Below are positions 43,147 to 49,082 of a DNA stretch of 49,082 nt, one piece after another (the stretch's first letter is position 1; each line of letters starts with the position of its first letter). Below the pieces are notes generated by a model. It saw only the letters and a program-made list of their open reading frames with translations, did not search any database and was not told where the DNA came from. The stretch is from Flavobacteriaceae bacterium UBA4166 (lineage in GTDB: Bacteria; Bacteroidota; Bacteroidia; Flavobacteriales; Flavobacteriaceae), in the NCBI GenBank assembly GCA_002379985.1, contig DFVG01000025.1, positions 1 through 49,082 of the forward strand. The letters are read 5' to 3'. The position numbers were made by a program, and so were the translations under genes.

Positions 43147-43155
43147 TATTGTATA

Positions 43156-43560
43156 TTAATCAATTTTAGGAGGACGACGATCTCTTTTTTTAAGCGCCTG
43201 ATTTTTCTTGTCGCGTAATCGCTTTTCTACAGCTCTCTTGGAAGGTTTGGTTTTCTTACGCTTTTTTTGTTTCTGAAGGGATCGACGAAGTAATTCTACA
43301 AGTCGTTCGGTTACTAAGGCCTTGTTTTTATGCTGACTTCGGAAGGTATCGCAAGACAGGATCAATTCACCACTTGTGGTAAGACGATGCTTCAATTTGC
43401 TTTTAAGTCGTTCCAGTTCTTCTTCCGAAAAGGCATTCGAATCCCACACGTTGAAATGTACCGCAACTTTACTGGACGTTTTATTGGCATGTTGCCCACC
43501 CGGACCGCTACTTCGCATGGTCTTGTATGCCAATTCATTATAAAGCTGCGAAACATCCAT
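43156..43560 (-). CDS. arfB: Peptidyl-tRNA hydrolase ArfB (ribosome rescue factor)
   Basis: A 134-residue release-factor-like protein that frees stalled ribosomes by hydrolysing peptidyl-tRNA. The catalytic GGQ is at residues 21-23 in SSGPGGQHANKTSSKV, and the C-terminal tail is long and strongly basic (KKRKKTKPSKRAVEKRLRDK), as needed to sit in the empty mRNA channel. Length is normal for ArfB. Its ATG overlaps the DUF4301 stop by one base (TAATG), making it the last gene of the seven-gene operon. Confidence 0.94.
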   Translation of the reverse strand: MDVSQLYNELAYKTMRSSGPGGQHANKTSSKVAVHFNVWDSNAFSEEELERLKSKLKHRLTTSGELILSCDTFRSQHKNKALVTERLVELLRRSLQKQKKRKKTKPSKRAVEKRLRDKKNQALKKRDRRPPKID

Positions 43561-45089
43561 TAGGCGTTGGGGCGATGGGTTCGTTGTAATAAATCATTTA
43601 CCGTCTTTACAGGATTGAAGGTAATGGGCGGCACCTCTACAAAAGAAGTGTTCCAGTGTGCCATAGCTCCATTCCATAATCCCGGTCGCTCCATCACACG
43701 AACCGGCTGTCCTGAAATGTTCTTTGTCGTAATGAAGCCGGTATCCGGATTGGTAAAGGCGAGTAAATCAAACTTTTTACCCTCATAATCTCGTACCCCA
43801 CAAACAATATCCACAGGGTTGAAGTGTGTAGCGTCTTGCACCAGCACTTTTTGATGCGAATCCTCTAAATTGATCTGTGCTGTTTCCACAATTTGAATGG
43901 AAAGATCTCCATTCAGGTTTTTTACCCAAAAGGGACCTCCTCCGGGGGCTCCGGTATTCTTTACCACACCACAAACACGAATCGGGCGGTGCAGTAAACT
44001 AACGACATCCTTTAGATGCACCGGCATTTCTTTGATGTTCAATTGCTGCCACAAGAAGGTCTTAATCTCACTACGTAACGACTCTGTAATTTCGCCTTTT
44101 TTAATTGTTTTAATGTAGTCAAAGCATTTCTGTTGGATCCACAAGAGTTTCCCGGCCAACATTTTTTTCTGTGCAGCTATTTCCTCAACATATTCGGCAG
44201 CAGCCACATTATCAATATTCTTTATAAAAATGATATCAGCGTCAATCTCGTTCAAGTTTTCAAGCAAGGCACCATGACCCGAAGGACGAAACACCAACGC
44301 ACCCTGCTCGTCCCTGAAAGGAGCGCCTTCTTCGTTCAAAACGATATGGTCTGTTTCTTTTTTCTGAAAAGAATACGAAATTGAAAATTGCGTATGTGCC
44401 TTTTTCTCCAATCGCGATTTGATCTTTTCAAAACGCTTCTTAAAATTTGGCACATGTGCTTCTGAAAAAGTAAAATGAAGTCTTGTTTCTCCTTGTGTTG
44501 CTGCGTACCAAGCGGCTTCATATAATTGTTCCTCGAAGGCAGTACGAGCAAGCTTTTTATATTTATGAAAGGGAATCAGCCCTTTGGGAAGGTTTTCATA
44601 CCCCAATCCTTCTTGCTGGAGCATTGCCTTCACAAGCTTTACGGCACGTTCTCCTTTGTTGGATTGTTTGTAATCGGGAAATTGTGTTCGTATTTGTTTG
44701 CGCACTTTATTGATGAACGGAAAACTATTGATGCGCTCAAAAAAAGTCTCCAGCTTTTCATTAGGCGTCGCTTTCAAATAGTCGTTCAACGACTGTTCCT
44801 TTGGATCATACTCTTTTAGGAACGTATGTAAAAAACGGAACATTCTTGTTGCCGCTCCGGAAGCCGGCACAAACTTCACAACGTCTAAGCCTTCTTTAGA
44901 CCGATCGTATAACTGAATCAAGGCTTCTTGATTCCGTTCGTTTATCACCTCGATACCATTGCCCACCGAAGCTGCGGTCACTACTTCTGCGAAGGGAGTT
45001 CCCAAACGATATCGTTCTAATTGCCTTATGACATCGTTGATCGTGAGTCCGTGTGCTTCAATTTGTTGTAGGTCCTTTTCTGTGAACAT
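43560..45089 (-). CDS. DUF4301 family protein, possible sugar nucleotidyltransferase
   Basis: A 509-residue cytosolic protein of the Bacteroidota family DUF4301. The motifs VPASGAATRM (74-83), KGLIPFHKY (169-177), RPSGHGAL (268-275) and FIKNIDNV (288-295) follow the order of UDP-sugar pyrophosphorylases: a glycine loop with TRM, then PxGHGxL, then IxNxDN. This suggests a nucleotidyltransferase fold, which is inference from pattern and not a known activity. The C-terminal third (about 350-509) contains TGAPGGGPFWVKN and is unlike those enzymes. It overlaps the kinase gene before it by 32 bases. Confidence 0.8.
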   Translation of the reverse strand: MFTEKDLQQIEAHGLTINDVIRQLERYRLGTPFAEVVTAASVGNGIEVINERNQEALIQLYDRSKEGLDVVKFVPASGAATRMFRFLHTFLKEYDPKEQSLNDYLKATPNEKLETFFERINSFPFINKVRKQIRTQFPDYKQSNKGERAVKLVKAMLQQEGLGYENLPKGLIPFHKYKKLARTAFEEQLYEAAWYAATQGETRLHFTFSEAHVPNFKKRFEKIKSRLEKKAHTQFSISYSFQKKETDHIVLNEEGAPFRDEQGALVFRPSGHGALLENLNEIDADIIFIKNIDNVAAAEYVEEIAAQKKMLAGKLLWIQQKCFDYIKTIKKGEITESLRSEIKTFLWQQLNIKEMPVHLKDVVSLLHRPIRVCGVVKNTGAPGGGPFWVKNLNGDLSIQIVETAQINLEDSHQKVLVQDATHFNPVDIVCGVRDYEGKKFDLLAFTNPDTGFITTKNISGQPVRVMERPGLWNGAMAHWNTSFVEVPPITFNPVKTVNDLLQRTHRPNA

Positions 45090-45648
45090 TCGATGCTAGT
45101 TTTTCTAGGGCTTGCAGTGCTTTTTGGAACCGAAACTCATGGCTGCCTGATAAGGTGACATACGGAAGTTTCAGCTTTTTTAATTCTGTTTCAAAAATAT
45201 GAAATAATGTGAACCTATCGTTCGGACGATCTCTTAAATCGTCCTTTACCCAAGGGACATCAACATCCGTTAAAAAATACAGGTCGTAGGTGTTTTCTTC
45301 GGCATATTTCGCCAGCAATTCCGGGCAAAATCCATTAAAGTAATATTCAGAATAGACCTTAATCTCAAGGAGGTTTGTATCACAAAACAAGAATGACTTG
45401 CATTTCGCAACACAACGATTTTCCACCTCCATTTGTCCTTTTGCAATAGGTAACAGATCTTCTCTTTCCAGAGTTTGCCCTGACGCATCCCATTTTTCCT
45501 GCGCATAGTCACGCATATATTCAGGCACCCATGGATCGTTAAAATGATCGGCCAGTGCCTTGGCTAAGGTTGTTTTTCCTGTAGATTCCGGACCAAATAA
45601 AACAATCCTTAAACAGTCTGAAGGTTCTTGTTGTAGCGCTGTTTCCAT
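45058..45648 (-). CDS. NadR-like P-loop kinase (ribosylnicotinamide kinase type)
   Basis: A 196-residue ATPase/kinase. The Walker A loop is GPESTGKTTLA (19-29), followed by VPEYMRDYAQEKW and the Walker B-like FLFCDTNLLEIKVYSEYYF, which match the kinase domain of NadR that phosphorylates nicotinamide riboside. The adenylyltransferase half of NadR is absent. It overlaps the PnuC-like transporter gene by 40 bases, a pairing that supports import followed by trapping through phosphorylation. Because a thiamine-binding-like protein lies in the same operon, the substrate might be thiamine instead. Confidence 0.85.
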   Translation of the reverse strand: METALQQEPSDCLRIVLFGPESTGKTTLAKALADHFNDPWVPEYMRDYAQEKWDASGQTLEREDLLPIAKGQMEVENRCVAKCKSFLFCDTNLLEIKVYSEYYFNGFCPELLAKYAEENTYDLYFLTDVDVPWVKDDLRDRPNDRFTLFHIFETELKKLKLPYVTLSGSHEFRFQKALQALEKLASNVHRKGPTTN

Positions 45649-46241
45649 GCAATGAATCCAAAGATAGAGATAAATACAAAGACCACATATAATAGACTAC
45701 TCAAGGTATATCCTTTATAAAAATACAAGGGAATACTGATGATATTTCCTACGAGAAGAAAGAGCCAGTTTTCGATTTTTCGTCGTGCCAAGAGCCACAT
45801 TCCTACGAAGAAAAAAGCGGTGGTCAAGGTATCTACATAGGCGGTCCAGGAAGTCCACTTTGAAAAAAATTCATATACTCCGTAAATAAAGAGCAGCGTC
45901 CCTACAAAAATACCTGCGGCAATGGTTCGGTCCTTTCGATTCATCCAAGTAATTGGTGTGTATTGATCGGGTGCAACTTTGCGTGTCCAAACATACCAAC
46001 CGTAAACACTCATTACGAAGTAATAACCATTAATGATCATATCTCCCAGCAATTCCCACTGCCATAAAAGATAAACAAACAACAAGGTACTCACAATACC
46101 GGTAGGATACACCCAAACACTATTGCGCATACTGCATAAGGCCGAAATAAGCCCAAATAGAACAGCGATGACCTCTAACGCAATTTGATACGGTTCATAG
46201 TCGGAATATTGCCCAAAAAGAAACTCAAAAATGGGGCTCAT
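45609..46241 (-). CDS. PnuC-family vitamin transporter (nicotinamide riboside or thiamine)
   Basis: A 210-residue inner-membrane protein with about seven helices. The PnuC family marks are present: NGYYFVMSVYGWYVWTRK, and IENWLFLLVGNIISIPLY followed by FYKG. The family moves nicotinamide riboside, or thiamine in the PnuT branch, by facilitated diffusion. In the second motif the residue three after Trp is Leu rather than the second Trp often seen in riboside transporters, so the substrate is open. The ATG at 46241 is used; longer starts are TTG. It overlaps the thiamine-binding-like gene by 17 bases and the kinase gene by 40. Confidence 0.88.
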   Translation of the reverse strand: MSPIFEFLFGQYSDYEPYQIALEVIAVLFGLISALCSMRNSVWVYPTGIVSTLLFVYLLWQWELLGDMIINGYYFVMSVYGWYVWTRKVAPDQYTPITWMNRKDRTIAAGIFVGTLLFIYGVYEFFSKWTSWTAYVDTLTTAFFFVGMWLLARRKIENWLFLLVGNIISIPLYFYKGYTLSSLLYVVFVFISIFGFIAWKQRYNKNLQTV

Positions 46242-46485
46242 AATCGCTTCTATCCGATTTGACAACTTTAATATACATCAAACCTCGATCCACAGCGTCC
46301 AACGCAACTTTCATTTCTTTCTGAAGTACCTCCATAACGGCATCGTAGTCTCCATAGATCTGTGTGCTCAGCGGGTTTTCTATTACTTTGAGTCCGCTGT
46401 TCCGAAGGGATGTAATAAACTGAATGATCGCCGGTTCATAGTCATCTTGTATTGGAGTTAAGGTAAGTTCTGCTGAAATATTCAT
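46225..46485 (-). CDS. Thiamine-binding-like small protein (YkoF/MTH1187 family)
   Basis: An 86-residue single-domain protein with the ferredoxin-like pattern of the MTH1187/YkoF family: ISAELTLTPIQDDYEPAIIQF, then a strand LKVIENPLSTQIYGDYDAVM and a helix with AVDRGLMYIKVVKS. Members bind thiamine or related hydroxymethylpyrimidine compounds. There is no signal peptide, so it acts in the cytoplasm. It lies directly upstream of the PnuC-like transporter and its kinase, which hints at vitamin salvage. It starts 11 bases after the GGGP-synthase-like gene. Confidence 0.8.
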   Translation of the reverse strand: MNISAELTLTPIQDDYEPAIIQFITSLRNSGLKVIENPLSTQIYGDYDAVMEVLQKEMKVALDAVDRGLMYIKVVKSDRSDYEPHF

Positions 46486-46496
46486 AGCATGTACAT

Positions 46497-47219
46497 TTAT
46501 ATATTTTGATCTTTCAAGAGTTTTTCTTCTAAGGCAGTTCCCATGACCACCATCGTTGCTCCCGCTTGATAGGCCGAATCCATTTGTTGTTGCGACCGGA
46601 TACCGCCGCCAACGATCAGCGGAAGGGAAATAGTTTCGCGAACCGCCTTAATAATGGTTTCGTGTACAGGAAACTTTGCCCCACTTCCCGCTTCCAAATA
46701 GACCAGTTTTTTTCCCATGTATTCGGCAGCTTTGGCCGTATGTACGATAGTTTCTGTTTGTTCTTGCGGAATGGGTTTGGTGTTGGTAACGCGGGCTACG
46801 GCCGAGTGGTGACCTCCCTCAATAAGAATATAGGCTGTTGGGATCACGGCTACTTCTGAATGTAATAATCGAGGCACTGCTTGGATTTGCTGTTCGATTA
46901 AATATTCTGGGTTGCGTCCCGAAAGTAAGGATAGAAACAACAACCCATCTGCCTTCGTAGTGATTTGACGATAATCCCCCGGAAACAAAACAATAGGTTG
47001 TTCCACCACTGCTCGTAATCGCGTTACTAATGCTTCCGTGGCACCCACAGCCACTTCGCTTCCGCCTACAAAAATATGTGTGGTCCCATCAGGAAGTTGT
47101 TGTATAAAATTAGGAACCTGGGAAGGCAAGAGTTTATCCGGATCCACCAAAACCGCTAATAGCGGTATGCCGTTCATGTGAGCCCGCAAAAAGCCTTCAT
47201 ACAAGGTTTCGGTGATCAT
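46497..47219 (-). CDS. Geranylgeranylglyceryl/heptaprenylglyceryl phosphate synthase-like protein
   Basis: A 240-residue TIM-barrel enzyme. VLVDPDK (23-29), the phosphate-binding YLEAGSGA near residue 174 and VGGGIRS near residue 202 match the GGGPS/PcrB family, which joins a polyprenyl chain to glycerol-1-phosphate. In archaea this makes membrane lipids; in bacteria it makes minor ether lipids of unknown use. The sequence looks closest to the larger group of these enzymes found in Bacteroidota. It overlaps the phosphopantetheinyl transferase gene by 4 bases. Confidence 0.88.
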   Translation of the reverse strand: MITETLYEGFLRAHMNGIPLLAVLVDPDKLLPSQVPNFIQQLPDGTTHIFVGGSEVAVGATEALVTRLRAVVEQPIVLFPGDYRQITTKADGLLFLSLLSGRNPEYLIEQQIQAVPRLLHSEVAVIPTAYILIEGGHHSAVARVTNTKPIPQEQTETIVHTAKAAEYMGKKLVYLEAGSGAKFPVHETIIKAVRETISLPLIVGGGIRSQQQMDSAYQAGATMVVMGTALEEKLLKDQNI

Positions 47220-47863
47220 GAAGTATGGCTTTTGTTTTGTATCAACGCATAGCCACAGGTAAATCCTTCAAACTCTAAAAAGGTAACATCGTAGGTTTCC
47301 ATGCGGTCATCATAGGTGACCTCAGCGGTTGTTTTAAGATCATCCAAACGAAAATCTTCCACATAGATATGTTGCAAAAAACTTACTCCGGGGGCGGCAA
47401 AGCTTTTGTACAACGACTCTTTAGCGCCCCAGACCATGGTCAATTTTCGCATCAAGGCTTCATCATTCGCCATGGTACGATACTCTTCAATAGGTGTGAA
47501 TTTATGTGCGATCCGTAAAATCTTCAGGCGTTGTTTTTCGATGTCGATCCCTACTTCTCGATCACTCACGATGATCGCTGAAAAAATAAACGAATGGGTA
47601 ATGGAGATCTTTTTGCCATCCTTTAGATGGGGCTTGCCTTCTTGATCGTAATACAAGTCAAAATCGGTATATCCGGCTTCTGCCAGCAAGTGCCGAATGC
47701 TCATAAAACCTCTTCGATGCAGCTCACTTTTCATCCCATTGACACGATTTGCGCAATGTGTTGTAAGTGAGACGTCTTTCGAGAGCCAATCATACGATTC
47801 CTCGATCTTCCAGATATATACCTTTGTGTGATCGTTAACCGTTATAGTTTTGTAAAGAGGCAT
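47216..47863 (-). CDS. 4'-phosphopantetheinyl transferase superfamily protein (Sfp-like)
   Basis: A 215-residue cytosolic enzyme that moves the phosphopantetheine arm from coenzyme A to a serine of carrier proteins. The superfamily motifs are VGIDIE (104-109) and WGAKESLYK (145-153), carrying the magnesium-binding Asp and Glu residues. The length fits the Sfp-like type rather than AcpS. It is the first gene of the seven-gene operon and is divergent from ahcY. The carrier protein served is not in the window. Confidence 0.92.
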   Translation of the reverse strand: MPLYKTITVNDHTKVYIWKIEESYDWLSKDVSLTTHCANRVNGMKSELHRRGFMSIRHLLAEAGYTDFDLYYDQEGKPHLKDGKKISITHSFIFSAIIVSDREVGIDIEKQRLKILRIAHKFTPIEEYRTMANDEALMRKLTMVWGAKESLYKSFAAPGVSFLQHIYVEDFRLDDLKTTAEVTYDDRMETYDVTFLEFEGFTCGYALIQNKSHTS

Positions 47864-47883
47864 AGAAATTGACTGATATTGTG

Positions 47884-47891
47884 TAAATTTG
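47884..47891 (+). promoter_or_regulatory. ahcY promoter -7 box
   Basis: TAAATTTG matches the consensus, 45 bases before the ahcY ATG. Confidence 0.6.
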
Positions 47892-47936
47892 CCCTCTGAA
47901 AAAATTCAGAACACATTACATTTCAAATATAACAAT

Positions 47937-49082
47937 ATGTCTACGAAAACCACGAAATACGTACCCTATAAAGTAAAAGATATTTCCTTGGCAGAATGGG
48001 GTCGGCGCGAGATTGAACTTGCGGAAGCAGAAATGCCCGGATTGATGTCGCTACGCGAAGAATACAAAGACGAGCAACCCTTAAAAGGGGCGCGAATCGC
48101 CGGATGTTTGCACATGACCATTCAAACAGCTGTGTTAATTGAAACTTTGGTAGCCCTTGGCGCTGAAGTTACTTGGAGTTCTTGTAACATCTTTTCAACA
48201 CAAGATCAAGCTGCTGCTGCGATCGCTGCTGCAGGTATTCCGGTTTACGCTTGGAAAGGCATGACCGACGAAGAATTTGATTGGTGTATTGAACAAACCC
48301 TTTTCTTTGGAGAAGATCGTCAACCATTAAATATGATCTTAGATGACGGGGGAGACCTCACCAATATGGTATTAGATCAATATCCGGAAATGGTGGAAGG
48401 AATACGCGGACTTTCAGAAGAGACCACCACCGGAGTGCACCGTTTGTACGAGCGTATGAAAAAGGGAACACTACCAATGCCTGCTATTAATGTGAATGAC
48501 AGCGTAACGAAGTCGAAATTCGACAACAAGTACGGGTGCCGTGAAAGCGCCGTGGATGCTATTCGCCGTGCTACCGATGTAATGCTTGCCGGAAAACGTG
48601 TGGTTGTTTGCGGGTATGGTGATGTTGGAAAAGGAACCGCAGCTTCTTTTAGAGGTGCTGGTTCTATTGTCACCATTACCGAAATTGACCCGATCTGTGC
48701 GTTACAAGCAGCCATGGACGGTTTTGAGGTGAAGCAATTAGAAACGGTTGTTGGAAATGCTGATATTGTTATCACCACAACCGGAAACAAAGACATCGTG
48801 CAAGGCCGTCATTTTGAAGCCATGAAAGATAAGACCATCGTATGTAATATTGGGCACTTCGACAACGAAATTGATGTAGCGTGGCTTAAAACAAACCATG
48901 GTAAGACGCACGTAGAGATCAAACCACAGGTTGATAAGTATACCGTGAACGGAAATGATATCATTTTGTTAGCGGAAGGACGTTTGGTAAACCTTGGTTG
49001 TGCGACAGGCCATCCTAGTTTTGTGATGAGTAACTCGTTTACAAATCAAACTTTGGCGCAGATCGAACTTTGGAAAAACAGC
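47937..49082 (+). CDS. ahcY: Adenosylhomocysteinase, N-terminal 382 residues (cut by window edge)
   Basis: The enzyme splits S-adenosylhomocysteine into adenosine and homocysteine and so keeps methylation reactions running. GCLHMTIQTAVLIETL, TWSSCNIFSTQDQAAAAI, DDGGDLTNMVL and the NAD-binding VVCGYGDVGKGTAASF are all textbook for the family. The late motif GHPSFVMSNSF is reached, so only about the last 55 residues, including the C-terminal NAD-contacting tail, are missing. The ATG at 47937 follows an A-rich leader. Confidence 0.97.
   Translation, partial: MSTKTTKYVPYKVKDISLAEWGRREIELAEAEMPGLMSLREEYKDEQPLKGARIAGCLHMTIQTAVLIETLVALGAEVTWSSCNIFSTQDQAAAAIAAAGIPVYAWKGMTDEEFDWCIEQTLFFGEDRQPLNMILDDGGDLTNMVLDQYPEMVEGIRGLSEETTTGVHRLYERMKKGTLPMPAINVNDSVTKSKFDNKYGCRESAVDAIRRATDVMLAGKRVVVCGYGDVGKGTAASFRGAGSIVTITEIDPICALQAAMDGFEVKQLETVVGNADIVITTTGNKDIVQGRHFEAMKDKTIVCNIGHFDNEIDVAWLKTNHGKTHVEIKPQVDKYTVNGNDIILLAEGRLVNLGCATGHPSFVMSNSFTNQTLAQIELWKNS

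Larger units (their letters stand above)
42580..43150. repeat. 11-base direct repeats TATACACTATT at both ends of the non-coding stretch
   Basis: TATACACTATT occurs at 42580-42590 and again at 43140-43150, bracketing the orphan transcription unit. The copies could be target duplications of an old insertion, paired regulator sites, or chance in AT-rich sequence. Confidence 0.35.

Noticed and set aside
42615..43155. Known structural RNAs (tmRNA, RNase P RNA, 6S RNA) in the non-coding stretch
   Set aside because: No tmRNA ends or tag frame, no RNase P core sequence and no long 6S-type duplex with a central bubble could be seen.
48377..48796. Open frame of 139 codons on the minus strand
   Set aside because: It lies wholly inside ahcY on the opposite strand, and the ahcY reading is certain.

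Overview
The window reads as a chromosomal piece of a marine-type member of the Flavobacteriaceae (Bacteroidota). Evidence for this: the Bacteroidota -7 promoter box TAnnTTTG precedes many genes, Shine-Dalgarno sites are weak, and secreted proteins end in type IX secretion (T9SS) sorting domains. Families largely restricted to the phylum are present (DUF4271, DUF4296, DUF3098, DUF3127, DUF4301, HmuY), and PckA is of the ATP type. No rRNA, tRNA, CRISPR array, insertion sequence or phage gene was seen. Both edges cut genes: tyrS on the left, ahcY on the right.

Layout. 1-7.3 kb: tyrS, then a coupled pair of secreted proteins (M43 metalloprotease and a seven-repeat FG-GAP protein), an SDR enzyme, and a minus-strand operon of a GT2 glycosyltransferase, dihydroorotase and a DUF4296 lipoprotein. 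7.3-16 kb: DUF4271/hemD, pckA, DUF423, a saccharopine-reductase-like enzyme, a zinc membrane peptidase and leuS. 16.2-19.2 kb: the block ftsX - small lipoprotein - DUF3098 - uppP - truB. 19.2-24.2 kb: a haem-uptake-like operon of a TonB-dependent receptor, a HmuY lipoprotein and a second HmuY-like protein carrying a T9SS tail. 24.3-29.8 kb: a TonB-like protein, tag with two envelope genes, a secreted peptidyl-arginine-deiminase-like enzyme, and aat. 29.8-35.7 kb: an AtoE-type transporter, DUF3127, a flavin reductase, an orphan histidine kinase, a HIT protein, greA and a Rieske-like lipoprotein. 35.7-42.4 kb: a TonB-dependent receptor under a TPP riboswitch, a hybrid histidine kinase, a sigma-54-type response regulator and a small secreted protein. 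42.4-43.15 kb: a long non-coding stretch. 43.15-47.9 kb: a seven-gene overlapping minus-strand operon (arfB, DUF4301, NadR-like kinase, PnuC-like transporter, thiamine-binding-like protein, GGGP-synthase-like protein, phosphopantetheinyl transferase). Then ahcY.

The most interesting points are as follows. (1) The 42.4-43.15 kb region holds an orphan, terminated, structured transcription unit. Its upstream box (GG-N10-TC with TTTTTCTT) is shared with the neighbouring small secreted gene, next to a sigma-54-type activator. (2) Two HmuY-like proteins in one operon carry different export signals. (3) A T9SS-exported deiminase keeps the catalytic residues of Porphyromonas PPAD. (4) A TPP riboswitch controls an outer-membrane receptor, and a separate PnuC/thiamine-binding/kinase cluster may also handle thiamine. 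(5) DUF4301 shows sugar-nucleotidyltransferase motifs. All functional statements come from reading the sequence; no database search was run.
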